From the NCBI GenBank assembly GCA_021203145.1, contig JAJQBS010000030.1, positions 1 to 64,000 on the forward strand: DNA of 64,000 bases, given 5' to 3'. This stretch comes from Lachnospiraceae bacterium. Lineage in GTDB: Bacteria; Bacillota; Clostridia; Lachnospirales; Lachnospiraceae. Shown in pieces: positions 17,966 through 27,979 of the stretch. A program made the position numbers and the translations under genes. The notes under the pieces are model-generated. The model saw only the letters and a list, made by a program, of their open reading frames with translations, made no database searches and was not told the DNA's origin. Numbering within the stretch: position 1 is the first letter of the stretch; every line of letters starts with the position of its first letter.

Positions 17966-18189
17966 GTTTTTCCTCCGCGATTTTTTCGCGCCGACAGACG
18001 ACGCGCATCTCACGTGCTCAGGTGACCGGGAAATTTTCGCAAATGTAGTTACACCCTCATAAGCTAGCAGGATGCCGATCATCAGGCGCGGCACTTGCTG
18101 TTTCCGCTAATGCTGTTATACCCCCGTGAGTCGACTGATAGCAGTCATCGGGAGCGGCCACGGGTTCTGCTTTCGTTTGCGCTGTTACG

Positions 18190-20079
18190 TTACACCCCCG
18201 TCAGCTGGCTGATACCGGTCATGAGGGACGGCACGAGCTGCTTTTTGCGGGAGACGAGGCCTTTCAGGCGCACGCTGCCATTCTCCAGATGCTCATGCAG
18301 GGAGGCCTCTATGATATCCACGTCGTCTTTTCCGTAGCAGAGCAGCTCCGTGGTCTCTTCGATGATGTCGGTCAGCATGAAGCAGACCATGTCCAGTTCT
18401 TTTTTCTCAATCATATTTTTCAGGAAGGGGACAATGCGCTCTTTGATGTCCTGAAGCTCCTCCTCGTTCATGGACGTAATCTGGCCGACGCCGACGTTCA
18501 TGTCGCCGAACTCAAATCGCTTGAAGTCCTGGTAGCAGATTTCTTCCGGGGTCTTTGTCGCGAGATCGCTGCCTGCCGCAAACATCTTTTTGGCAAAATC
18601 TTCGCATTTGATCCCGGCGACGGCGGACAGGGCTCTCGCCGCGTCGACGTCCATCGGCGTACAGGTCGGTGAGCGAAAGATCAGAGTATCGGAGATGATT
18701 GCGGCGCACATCAGCCCTGCAATGTCCGGCGGAATTTCAATGCAGTTTTCACGGAACATGGAATAGATGATCGTGCTGGTGCAGCCGACCGGCTGATTGC
18801 GGAAGTAGACCGGGTTGATCGTCTCGAGCGAGCCAAGCCGGTGATGGTCGATGATTTCCATGATCTCCGCGTCCAGCACGTTGTCCACCGCCTGAGAGAC
18901 CTCGTTGTGGTCTACAAGGATCAGGCCGCGCTTGCGCACACCCAGCAGGTTCCGCCGGGAAATCATGCCCACGTAGTTTCCGCTCCGGTCCAGGATCGGG
19001 AAGTCACGGTAGCGCTTTTTGGACATGATATCGCGGATGGATTCGGTGTAATCGTTCAGGTTAAAGGTCAGCAGCTTTTCTTCCTTCTGCATAAAAAATT
19101 CGACCGGCATGCTCTGGTTGATCAGACGGGCGACAGCGTAGGTGTCGAGCGGCGTGACGATGACCGTGCAGCCGTGTTCCTCGGCCAGCCGCTGTATCGT
19201 GCGGGAGACCGGCGCACCGAGGCAGACGATGATACAGCCCGCCTGCATCTCGATCGCGCAGAGCTGCCCCTCGTAGCGGTTGCCCAGGATGACCATGTCA
19301 TGCTCTTTGATATAATTCTCCATCACGTCCGGGTTCGCCGCCGCGATCACGACCTGTCCCTTGTCAAAGTATCCGTCCGGGTCTCCGACAACCATCTCCG
19401 CCTCGAGGGTCTCCAGAATGTTCCGGTACGGCGTCCTGGCCGTGGAGACGATCGTGCTCTCATTTTCATCCATATACGACTTCGCGATGTCGTTGATGGT
19501 AATCAGGCCCTTGAGCTTATTTTTGGCGTTTGTGATCGGGAGGGTGAAAATATTCTGCTCCTGCATCAGCGTCCAGGCCCGTTTCAGGGAGATGTTGCTG
19601 CGCACGCCGTCGACCTTGCGGATCTCCATGTCCTTGACACGCGTCCCGATATTTTCCAGGAGGGAGGGCGTCTTTGCGTGAAAATATTCCAGCACAAACT
19701 GGGTCTCCGCGCTGACCAGGCCGGCGCGGGACGCCACATAATTGTACGGCTCCCCAAGCTGATTCCCCAGCTGATTTTTCAGGTAGGCGTAGGCGATCGC
19801 GGAGCAGATGGAGTCTGTGTCCGGATTTTTATGCCCTACAATGCAGACCGTCCTCTTGCGCTGCTTCGGGTTCCCCATGCCGGCCTGCTCCTTCTTCTGC
19901 CCGGCGGCCGCGTCTGCTCCGGCAGGGGCAATTTTCTGAGCAGCGGCCTCAGCGGGCGGGGCAGTTCCGGCTGGATCCGCTTTCTGCGCAGCGACCGCGA
20001 CAGCTCCGGCCGAAGTGTCTTTCTGCGTCGCAGCTGCGTTATTATTTGTAGTAACCATATTTTTTCCCACTGTCATCAC
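18190..20079 (-). CDS. Manganese-dependent inorganic pyrophosphatase-like DHH/DHHA2 protein with CBS and DRTGG-type domains; repetitive N-terminal extension
   Basis: CIVGHKNPDTDSICSAIAYAYLKN, DHHRLGSLETINPVYFRNQPVGCTSTIIY, CBS-like segments; low-complexity first ~75 aa. Confidence 0.9.
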   Translation of the reverse strand: MMTVGKNMVTTNNNAAATQKDTSAGAVAVAAQKADPAGTAPPAEAAAQKIAPAGADAAAGQKKEQAGMGNPKQRKRTVCIVGHKNPDTDSICSAIAYAYLKNQLGNQLGEPYNYVASRAGLVSAETQFVLEYFHAKTPSLLENIGTRVKDMEIRKVDGVRSNISLKRAWTLMQEQNIFTLPITNAKNKLKGLITINDIAKSYMDENESTIVSTARTPYRNILETLEAEMVVGDPDGYFDKGQVVIAAANPDVMENYIKEHDMVILGNRYEGQLCAIEMQAGCIIVCLGAPVSRTIQRLAEEHGCTVIVTPLDTYAVARLINQSMPVEFFMQKEEKLLTFNLNDYTESIRDIMSKKRYRDFPILDRSGNYVGMISRRNLLGVRKRGLILVDHNEVSQAVDNVLDAEIMEIIDHHRLGSLETINPVYFRNQPVGCTSTIIYSMFRENCIEIPPDIAGLMCAAIISDTLIFRSPTCTPMDVDAARALSAVAGIKCEDFAKKMFAAGSDLATKTPEEICYQDFKRFEFGDMNVGVGQITSMNEEELQDIKERIVPFLKNMIEKKELDMVCFMLTDIIEETTELLCYGKDDVDIIEASLHEHLENGSVRLKGLVSRKKQLVPSLMTGISQLTGV

Positions 20080-20153
20080 GTCTTTTCCTCTCTATGTGTT
20101 TCCTGCAATGTCATGTCAAAATTTTCATGGGTATTCAATTACCCATCCTTTGC

Positions 20154-20354
20154 TCAACCGATCTCACGGGGCGGCCATACATGATAAAGCCTGACAGACT
20201 CTACCTCAAGGACAAACGGTTCAAAATCCTGCCGCATTTTCTCATACAAGGTGTATAACCGCTCATAATCACGGTCGATAGAGATTGTTACATGGAAAAA
20301 AATCCAGCCTGGACGGTATTGGGCTTCTCTTGCCTCCACGGGAAAGGCTTCATA
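20154..20354 (-). pseudogene. Small ORF/remnant, C-terminus of a possible 2H-phosphoesterase-like protein
   Basis: SKHYEAFPVEAREAQYRPGWIFFHVTISIDRDYERLYTLYEKMRQDFEPFVLEVESVRLYHVWPPREIG*; no clear start or SD. Confidence 0.3.
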
Positions 20355-20358
20355 ATGC

Positions 20359-21675
20359 TTACTCCACGCCTCGCTCCGTTACGCGTGCGTAAATCAGCGG
20401 CTTTTTCTCCGGGGCTGCCTGGCCGATGGCCACCGATTCCAGGAAACGCTCCTTCGCCGCGTCCAGCCTTGTCTCGTCCGAGGTCAGCAGCGTCGCAACG
20501 GTCTCTCCCTTTTTCACGGAATCGCCGGTCTTTTTCGAGAGAATGATACCCGCGAGCGGATCAATCTCGCTCTCCTTTGTCTCCCGGCCGGCTCCGAGAA
20601 GCATCGCGGCAATCCCGATCCCGGCGGAGTCCATCTTCGTAATATAGCCGCCCGTTTCGGCCTTTACCTCCATCGCAAATGGGGCGCGTCCGAGTTTTTC
20701 CGGGTGGCGGACACAGGTACCGTCGCCTCCCTGCGCTTCGACCATGGCCACGAGCTTTTCCAGTGCGGCCCCGGAATCCAGGGTATCCCGGGCAAGCTTT
20801 CTACAGTCATCCATATCTCCCTTTTCCGCGAGAAACAGCAGCTGTGCCGCGAGCGCAAGGCTCACCTCGGTCAGATCATCGGGTCCCTGTCCGCGCAGGG
20901 TCCGGACCGCCTCCTCCACTTCGAGGGCGTTTCCGATCTGATATCCCAGAGGGATATCCATGTTCGTAATCAATGCGGCGATCTTTTTGCCGTTATGCAC
21001 ACCGATCGCCACCATTTTTTCCGCCAGGCAGACTGAATCCTCGACCGTCTTCATAAAGGTACCGCTGCCCGTCTTCACGTCCAGGACAATGCAGTCGCTG
21101 CCGGCTACCAGCTTTTTGCTCATGATCGACGCGGCAATCAGGGGAATGCTGTCGACCGTCGCGGTCACATCCCGCAGCGCGTAGAGCTTTTTATCTGCGG
21201 GCGCCAGATCCGGCGACTGCCCCGTGACAGCAATCCCGGTGCGGCGTACCACATCCAGAAATTTGTCTCTGGAAAGGGACGCACACATCCCGGGGATGGA
21301 CTCCAGCTTGTCGACTGTCCCGCCGGTGTGGCCAAGCCCGCGCCCGGACATTTTGGCCACGGTACAACCGCACGCCGCCACGATCGGGGTCACGATCAGA
21401 GTCGTCTTATCGCCGACTCCCCCGGTGGAGTGCTTATCCACCTTCACCCCGGGAATCCCCGACAGATCCAGGCTCTCGCCGGACCTTGCCATCGCATCCG
21501 TCAGGATCGCCGTCTCCTCATCGGTCATTCCCTGAAAATACACGGCCATCAGGAAAGCCGACATCTGGTAATCCGGGATGTCGCCTTCTGTATAACGCGT
21601 GATCATCCAGCGGAGCTCCTCTTCGGATAGCGCCCCGCCGCCGCGCTTCTTGATTATGATATCATACATTCTCAT
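20359..21675 (-). CDS. pdp: Pyrimidine-nucleoside (thymidine) phosphorylase
   Basis: 438 aa; VDKHSTGGVGDKTTLIVTPIVAACG, KMSGRGLGHTGGTVDKLESIPG. Confidence 0.95.
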   Translation of the reverse strand: MRMYDIIIKKRGGGALSEEELRWMITRYTEGDIPDYQMSAFLMAVYFQGMTDEETAILTDAMARSGESLDLSGIPGVKVDKHSTGGVGDKTTLIVTPIVAACGCTVAKMSGRGLGHTGGTVDKLESIPGMCASLSRDKFLDVVRRTGIAVTGQSPDLAPADKKLYALRDVTATVDSIPLIAASIMSKKLVAGSDCIVLDVKTGSGTFMKTVEDSVCLAEKMVAIGVHNGKKIAALITNMDIPLGYQIGNALEVEEAVRTLRGQGPDDLTEVSLALAAQLLFLAEKGDMDDCRKLARDTLDSGAALEKLVAMVEAQGGDGTCVRHPEKLGRAPFAMEVKAETGGYITKMDSAGIGIAAMLLGAGRETKESEIDPLAGIILSKKTGDSVKKGETVATLLTSDETRLDAAKERFLESVAIGQAAPEKKPLIYARVTERGVE

Positions 21676-21759
21676 TGAGATAATTCCTCCCCGGGGTCAT
21701 ACCCCGATAAAAAGTAAAAAAGCTTTCATAAGCTTATAATAAACGACTTTAGTCGTTCA

Positions 21760-22215
21760 CTATAAATCCTTCGGCCCGAAATTCAGCGGCAGCAATTCTT
21801 CCAGAGTATATGCCTGATAATCCTCCAGGCTTTTAGCCAGGAGAATCCGGAAGGTCGCCGGGTCGCAGAATTCCGCCATGACCTGACGGCAGACGCCGCA
21901 CGGCGGAGCAAAATTCTCCGTCTCCATCTCCACCGTGGCCGGATCCATCCCGGCAGCATCCCCGTCGGAGCCCTTTGCGTATCCCCCTACGATCGCGATC
22001 TGCCTGAAGTGGCGATACCCCTCGGAGACTGCCTTGAAAAAGGCTGTGCGCTCTGCGCAGATCGTCGGCGTGTAGGTGGCATTTTCGATGTTGCAGCCCT
22101 GGAATATGGCACCATCCTCCGTCTCCAGAGCAGCTCCTACTGAAAACCGTGAGTATGGGGCATACGCCCGCTGCCTTGCCTGGTAAGCGAGTTTTATCAG
22201 ATCCTGATCCTGCAT
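21760..22215 (-). CDS. cdd: Cytidine deaminase
   Basis: CNIENATYTPTICAERTAFFKAVSEG, PPCGVCRQVMAEF zinc motifs. Confidence 0.94.
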   Translation of the reverse strand: MQDQDLIKLAYQARQRAYAPYSRFSVGAALETEDGAIFQGCNIENATYTPTICAERTAFFKAVSEGYRHFRQIAIVGGYAKGSDGDAAGMDPATVEMETENFAPPCGVCRQVMAEFCDPATFRILLAKSLEDYQAYTLEELLPLNFGPKDL

Positions 22216-22329
22216 GCCATGTCACCTCCCATCTATGATTTAAGTAAAAAAATACACGATGGCAGAGTCAAAAGCCATCTCAAATTATCAGACAGTTCTC
22301 CATTTGTATGTTCTGATTTTCCCATGCTC

Positions 22330-23664
22330 TCAGCATTTCACCTCGCCCCAGAAGCTCTCTCCGTCGAGGCTTTCCGGGATTCCGAACATTTCCAGCACGG
22401 TGGCCGCGATGTCCGCGAAGCTGCTCCTGGTGCCGATGGAGACGCCCGGGCGCACGCTTTTGCCGTACAGCAGCATCGGCACATACTCGCGCGAATGGTC
22501 AGTGCCCGGGAATCCGGGGTCGCAGCCGTGGTCGGCCGTGATCAGCACGACATCATCGTCCCGCAGCTTTTCCATCATTCCGCCGAGCTGCCGGTCAAAG
22601 AGTGTCGCGGCGGCGGCGTAGCCGTCGATGTCGTTGCGGTGTCCGTAGAGCATGTCAAAATCTACCAGATTTACGAAGCAAAGACCGGTAAAATCCTCGT
22701 CCATCAGGGCGAGGGTTTTGTTCATGCCGTCCTCATTGTCCTGGATGGGGGTTGTGTGCGCGATGCCCTGACCCGCAAAAATATCATTGATCTTGCCGAC
22801 TCCGTATGTGTCAAATCCATGGTCGCGGAGGCTCACCAGCATGGTGCGCTTCGGCGGCACCAGCGAAAAATCGTGGCGGTTCCTGGTGCGGGTAAAATCT
22901 GCCGCGCATGTCCCCACGAACGGCCGCGCGATCACGCGACCCACGCCATGCTTTCCCTGCAGGATCGCCCGCGCCTTGCGGCAGTCCTCATAGAGCTCCT
23001 CCAACGGTACCACGCCCTCGTGCGCCGCGATCTGAAACACGCTGTCAGCCGAGGTGTAGACGATCAGGTCTCCGCTCGCCATGTGCTGCTCCCCATAGTC
23101 CCGGATGACGTCCGTGCCGGAGTAGGGTTTGTTGCAGAGGACGCCGCGCCCGGTCTGCTCACGGAAGGGGGCGAGCACCTCCTCCGGAAATCCGTCCGGG
23201 TAGACCGGCATCGGCTCCGGCGATACTACGCCCGCGATCTCCCAGTGTCCGATGGTCGTATCTTTTCCCATAGAACGCTCACGGAGCCGCCCATATGCCG
23301 CGATCGGTGCGGCGAGGGCAGCGCGAGGGCACTGATCGTCCAGTGGACGATGCTGAACATCCACTGGATGTTCGTTTCGTTCTGGCCGGAGCGAACCGGA
23401 GACGTTTAGAGCCGGCCGGAGCGAATCGGAAACGTTCAGCGCCGACTGAAGCGGAGCGGAGTGCGTTTCCACAGCAGCCGGTCGGCAAGTGACGCCGTCA
23501 ATATGAAACATCCCGAACCGCTCCAGATTTGGTGTGTCGTAACGGTCTGATTTTACAATCGAAGCCAGTGTGTTTGCTCCGACGTCCCCAAACAGGTCGG
23601 CGTCCGGCTCGTAGCCGATGCCGAAGCTGTCGAGGACGATGAGGAATACTCGTTTCACAGCCAT
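22330..23664 (-). CDS. deoB: Phosphopentomutase with in-frame insertion
   Basis: Start MAVKRVFLIVLDSFGIGYEPDADLFGDVGANTL at 23664; MGKDTTIGHWEIAG; VLITADHGCDPGFPGTDHSREYVPMLLYG. Confidence 0.93.
   Translation of the reverse strand: MAVKRVFLIVLDSFGIGYEPDADLFGDVGANTLASIVKSDRYDTPNLERFGMFHIDGVTCRPAAVETHSAPLQSALNVSDSLRPALNVSGSLRPERNEHPVDVQHRPLDDQCPRAALAAPIAAYGRLRERSMGKDTTIGHWEIAGVVSPEPMPVYPDGFPEEVLAPFREQTGRGVLCNKPYSGTDVIRDYGEQHMASGDLIVYTSADSVFQIAAHEGVVPLEELYEDCRKARAILQGKHGVGRVIARPFVGTCAADFTRTRNRHDFSLVPPKRTMLVSLRDHGFDTYGVGKINDIFAGQGIAHTTPIQDNEDGMNKTLALMDEDFTGLCFVNLVDFDMLYGHRNDIDGYAAAATLFDRQLGGMMEKLRDDDVVLITADHGCDPGFPGTDHSREYVPMLLYGKSVRPGVSIGTRSSFADIAATVLEMFGIPESLDGESFWGEVKC
23312..23485 (-). repeat. 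Palindromic repeat-containing in-frame insertion in deoB, copy 2 with internal ~30-bp iteration
   Basis: Shares GGAAACGC, CGCTTC(A/G)GTCGGCGCT(G/A)AAC and ATCGTCCACTGGACGATCAG(T/C)GC with 57-140; encodes RPAAVETHSAPLQSALNVSDSLRPALNVSGSLRPERNEHPVDVQHRPLDDQCPRAALA. Confidence 0.65.
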
Positions 23665-23861
23665 GAAATATTCTGCTCCTCCCTTCTCGATCCGCCGGCA
23701 GAGCCTGCCTTCACAGGACTGACGGTTCCCCGGCGGGTCACATCGCACAGTCTTTTTTTCTATCACGCAGCGGGTTTTGCTGCGCCATTATAATTCATAC
23801 ACCGGTTTTCGCTGCACTATTACAATGTAAAAGCCCGTGGTCGTCTCACTTTTGCACAATC

Positions 23862-24569
23862 TTACGCAAGCTCCATCGCAACCTTCACCATGTCGTTGAA
23901 GCTGGTCTGCCGTTCTTCGGATGTCGTCTCCTCGCCGGTCACCATGCTGTCTGAGATTGTGCAGATGGCCAGGGCGTTTTTCCCTGCGCGCGCCGCGTTC
24001 ATATACAAGGCGGCAGCTTCCATCTCGACCGCCAGGGCGCCCATTTTCTGCCATTTCTCCGTCGTCGGGCGGTCATTGTAAAATACGTCCGCCGAGACGA
24101 GATTGCCGACCCGGTAGTTCAGCCCCATTGCCTCGGCCGCATCGACCGCGCCCTTAAGCAGCGCAAAGGAAGCGATCGGCGCAAATGTCCCGGGCAGCTC
24201 ATACTGGGACGCATAGTTGGAGTCTGTGCACGCGCCCATGCCAAACACCAGGTCGCGGATTTTCAGATCCGGCTGCAGGGCTCCCGCCGTGCCGATGCGG
24301 ATAATATTTTCTACATTATAATAATGAAACAATTCGTAGGAATAAATCCCGATGGACGGCATCCCCATGCCGCTGGCCATCACGGAAACCTTTTTTCCAT
24401 GGTACAGGCCCGTGTAGCCGTTGACGCCGCGCACGTTGTTGACAAGGACGGCGTCCTCCAAAAATGTCTCCGCGATGTGCTTTGCGCGCAGCGGGTCGCC
24501 CGGCATCAGCACGGTATTCGCAAAATCTCCCGGTAAAGCCGCAATATGCGGGGTAGGTATCTGGCTCAT
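23862..24569 (-). CDS. deoD: Purine-nucleoside phosphorylase (DeoD type)
   Basis: MSQIPTPHIAALPGDFANTVLMPGDPLRAKHIAETFL; IRIGTAGALQPDLKIRDLVFGMGACTDSNYASQYELPGTFAPIA. Confidence 0.94.
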   Translation of the reverse strand: MSQIPTPHIAALPGDFANTVLMPGDPLRAKHIAETFLEDAVLVNNVRGVNGYTGLYHGKKVSVMASGMGMPSIGIYSYELFHYYNVENIIRIGTAGALQPDLKIRDLVFGMGACTDSNYASQYELPGTFAPIASFALLKGAVDAAEAMGLNYRVGNLVSADVFYNDRPTTEKWQKMGALAVEMEAAALYMNAARAGKNALAICTISDSMVTGEETTSEERQTSFNDMVKVAMELA

Positions 24570-24878
24570 AATAGAATCCTCCTTACTTTCTGAATAGTAT
24601 TTTCCTGACCCGGTCAAGCCGGAGATAACATATGCCTCTTTACGCAGAAAACGCCCTTAAGTACCTGTATTGGTGTTTTCTACATACAGCTCCTTGTTTC
24701 AGTTTACCACTATATGTGCATATCTGACAACCGCTTTTTTAATTTTATTTGATTTTGCATCATTTTTACCATTAATTTAACGGTCTTTTTACTGTTTATT
24801 CATATTTTATTCATAATTACCTGTTATATTGATGACAGTTTAAACAGATGCGACATCTTGATAAATTTTTTCATAATA

Positions 24879-24905
24879 GCCCCCGGTATGCCAGATGCCG
24901 GGGGC
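24879..24905 (-). terminator. Hairpin GCCCCCGG...CCGGGGGC downstream of the TPR gene
   Basis: GC-rich inverted repeat flanked by AT-rich sequence. Confidence 0.55.
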
Positions 24906-24930
24906 ACTCCTCATTTTATGGGCATTTGAT

Positions 24931-26007
24931 TCACTCCCGCGTCTGCAAAAACGCCCACTCCCTCTGCCCCGCCTCGTCTGTCGGGTAATTCTCCACATAG
25001 GCTTCGGCTTTTTCAGCCGCCGTTACAAAGTCCAGCTTTCTCTCGTACGCGACGATTTCGTTAAAATACAGCTCCTGTCTGCCGCTGGCATCGTCGAGCG
25101 AGAGGCCGAGGCTGATATAGGAAAGTGCTGTGTCATAGTCGCCCATCTGGATTGCGCACATTGCCAGGCCGTTGTAGCACTGGGCGCTTTCCCCGAATTC
25201 CTCCTGGATCTGCTGGTAAATGTCGAGCGCGTGCGTATAGTCGTCCATCGCCAGGTAGGCCTTTCCGATCAGGTACATGGCGGGCTCGTATTTTGCTTCC
25301 ACCGGGGTGATAAGCATCTTCTGCGCTTCCTCATAATTTTCCAGATAGTAATAAATCCTGCCCTGGTTGTAGTAGTAGTCCGTATCGTCGCCCTTGAGGT
25401 TCTGCGCGGCCTGCAGATAGCTCACGCCGATCGCCGAGAGGTTCGCGTTGGAGTAGCACTCGTAAATATTCAGGTACAGGTCATAGTCTTCCGATGAGAG
25501 GGTGACTGCCGCGTCAAAATCCGCGGCGGCCTCATCCGTATCCCCCTCCGCCAGATAGCTCGCGCCGCGCAGAAAATATGTGTCAGAGTTTCCGCTCTCC
25601 GAGGCGTCCAGGATATCGGTACAGGTGCTGATCACATCCTCATAATTTTCCAGCCGGTACTGCGCTGTGGCCAGGTACAGCCGGATATCTTCCGTATTGG
25701 AAGGCATTCGGCTGTCCGTGTTCGAAAGCGCCTCCTCAAAGGCCTCTGCCGCGTTCTCATACTCTCCGAGGCCCATATAGGCGAGGCCGAGCCCGCGATA
25801 GGCCAAGACCTGCTGCTCCCCGGCTGATACCGCTTCTTCAAAAAGCTCCAGAGCTTCCGAATAGCTGCCTTCCTCCAGCGCGGCCAGACCGGCGACGGTA
25901 TTTTCTCCGGTCGCTTCCCCCATCGCGCAGCCGCCCGCACACACCGCGAGCAGCATAAGCGCCGCGCAGCCGGCACATCGCATGAAGTTTCTGATTCGCT
26001 TCTCCAT
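24931..26007 (-). CDS. TPR-repeat lipoprotein
   Basis: Signal with lipobox-like LLAVCAGGC; multiple TPR motifs (AYRGLGLAYMGLGEYENAAEAFEEAL). Confidence 0.85.
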   Translation of the reverse strand: MEKRIRNFMRCAGCAALMLLAVCAGGCAMGEATGENTVAGLAALEEGSYSEALELFEEAVSAGEQQVLAYRGLGLAYMGLGEYENAAEAFEEALSNTDSRMPSNTEDIRLYLATAQYRLENYEDVISTCTDILDASESGNSDTYFLRGASYLAEGDTDEAAADFDAAVTLSSEDYDLYLNIYECYSNANLSAIGVSYLQAAQNLKGDDTDYYYNQGRIYYYLENYEEAQKMLITPVEAKYEPAMYLIGKAYLAMDDYTHALDIYQQIQEEFGESAQCYNGLAMCAIQMGDYDTALSYISLGLSLDDASGRQELYFNEIVAYERKLDFVTAAEKAEAYVENYPTDEAGQREWAFLQTRE

Positions 26008-26110
26008 CTGTCAATCCTCTCTGTCCGCTGTACGATTTTCGGTCCGATCTGACACTGCAGTTTCTCATCAGCTGTACGCCTTCCGATACGATCCGGCGCT
26101 GCTGCTCTCA

Positions 26111-27625
26111 TCAGCTGTACGCCTTCCGGTCCAGCTTGCCATTATAGGTGCGCTTAATCTGCGCTACCTGCTCATATTTCTGCGGCACTTTATAGGCCTC
26201 CAGCCGGTCCGCGAGATACGTCCGGAGTTCTTTTGGATCCAGCTTCATCCCGCCGCGCAGCACGACGAGCAGCTTCAGAGCTTTTCCGGTAATAGCGTCG
26301 TCCATGCTTACACAGATGCAGTCTTCCACGCCTTCGTACGCGATCGCCGCCTCCTCTACCTCGGAGGGAGCCACCTTCATTCCGCCGACATTGATGACGT
26401 CACCCTTACGTCCAAGAATATATATGAATCCGTCTTCGTCCTTATAACCGATATCGTTCGTATAAAAAACACCGTCCCGGAGGCACTGCTTTGTCAGATC
26501 CGGGGCATTCACGTATCCGATCATGTTCGCGGTACTTCTGCATGCGATCAGCCCGGGATTTTCCGCAGAGGAAGGAATCTCATTCCCATTCTCATCAACA
26601 ATGAGAACCTCCGAATTCTTTGTCGCCAGACCGATGCAGTTTTGCATGCCAGGATACGCATTGTAATTGTACATGCAGACTATGCCCGACTCTGAAGATC
26701 CATAGCTGTTGTATAGCCTGGATTTCGGAAGGAGCCTGCAGAGTCTTTCCTTATCCGCTTCGGGGATCGGCGCGGTGGAGGACATGATATAATCAATCTT
26801 GTCCGCGTACTCCCCGATTTTGTCCCCGGAGAGCATAAACATCATGCGCAGATATGCCGGCGGCAGGCAGCAGCTGATCTTTTCACAGGGATAATCCAGG
26901 GCCTCATAAAAATTCTGCAGGTTCATCATGCCATTTAAAATATATACGGCGCCGCCGGTCACCAGGGCGGCAGTCAGGTTGCGGATCGCGTTTGCGTGGT
27001 TGAGCGGCCCCGGCACCACCAGGACAAAATCCTGCGGGCAGGAGACCCCATAAATCACATTTTCCGCCAGGGCAAACAGTGCGCCGTGCGACATCTCCAC
27101 GCCCTTTGACGCGCCCGTCGTCCCGGTCGTAAACAGGATTTCTCCAGGGTCTTCCGCTTTGGGGAAGGTAAATAAGGATTCCTCTTCAGAAAAGAATTCT
27201 ACAGCAGCCTCTCCACCTTCCGGCTTAAAGCATCCGCTGTCAATAAAAATCGAAGGGTAAAGCTCCACTGCGGCCGGATCGTCGCTGATTATCACATCCG
27301 CCCCCACGGATCTCGCGGCGTTTGCGATGCCTTCATTTGAGATCGTTCTCTCCAGCGAGGCCATCACACCCCCGGCAAGATGAATGGCCAGATAAAGGAC
27401 GATATGCTCGACCGTCTGATTTGTCTTCACCACTACTACGCTGCCTTTTTTGACCCCTTTTCTCTTAAGAAACTCCACGCAGCCAGCTGCTTCCCGGGCC
27501 AGCTCTGAGTACGTCACTTCCCTGGCTCTTGTGATAATTGCTTTTTTATCCGGCGTATTTGCCGCATGCTCAAAGACATATTGTTCTATTGATTTCCACA
27601 CGTTCTTATCCTCAAATGATTCCAC
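26111..27625 (-). CDS. ANL-superfamily adenylate-forming acyl ligase (Dlt-like operon)
   Basis: LFTTGTTGASKGVEMSHGAL P-loop, NSYGSSESGIV, YTNDIGYKDEDGFIYILGRKGDVINVGGMKVAPSEVEEA, GKLDRKAYS. Confidence 0.9.
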   Translation of the reverse strand: MESFEDKNVWKSIEQYVFEHAANTPDKKAIITRAREVTYSELAREAAGCVEFLKRKGVKKGSVVVVKTNQTVEHIVLYLAIHLAGGVMASLERTISNEGIANAARSVGADVIISDDPAAVELYPSIFIDSGCFKPEGGEAAVEFFSEEESLFTFPKAEDPGEILFTTGTTGASKGVEMSHGALFALAENVIYGVSCPQDFVLVVPGPLNHANAIRNLTAALVTGGAVYILNGMMNLQNFYEALDYPCEKISCCLPPAYLRMMFMLSGDKIGEYADKIDYIMSSTAPIPEADKERLCRLLPKSRLYNSYGSSESGIVCMYNYNAYPGMQNCIGLATKNSEVLIVDENGNEIPSSAENPGLIACRSTANMIGYVNAPDLTKQCLRDGVFYTNDIGYKDEDGFIYILGRKGDVINVGGMKVAPSEVEEAAIAYEGVEDCICVSMDDAITGKALKLLVVLRGGMKLDPKELRTYLADRLEAYKVPQKYEQVAQIKRTYNGKLDRKAYS

Positions 27626-27639
27626 AGACTGCTGACGCC

Positions 27640-27873
27640 TTACTTCGCGCCCTGCAGCCGCTCTACCATGCGCGCCATGCCGGTGACCGAATTAAAGTTT
27701 GCTTCAATGATTTCTACATAAGGGATGGAGATATCAAATTCCATGTTCAGTGCGCTGACGATGCCCAGCAGCGTGACGGAATCCAGAACCCCATCATCCC
27801 AGAGCTTTTTGGTCGTATGAAACTCAATCTCCGGATATTCTTCTTCCAGAAGCTCATATATTTTTTCTTCCAT
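27640..27873 (-). CDS. Acyl/D-alanyl carrier protein
   Basis: 77 aa; phosphopantetheine-type site WDDGVLDSVTLLGIVSALN. Confidence 0.88.
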   Translation of the reverse strand: MEEKIYELLEEEYPEIEFHTTKKLWDDGVLDSVTLLGIVSALNMEFDISIPYVEIIEANFNSVTGMARMVERLQGAK

Positions 27874-27979
27874 TCTCCTTGATCCTTTCTTTCTTTCTTG
27901 TCACTATAAATAGTAAACGGAGAGCAACTGTGCAAGTCGTTTTACTCTATGAACCCCGTCTCAGGCCGACATCGAGCTT

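Noticed and set aside
18841-20184. 447-aa plus-strand ORF
   Set aside because: Antisense to the DHH pyrophosphatase gene; no domain resemblance.
22219-23409. 396-aa plus-strand ORF
   Set aside because: Antisense to deoB; no domain resemblance.
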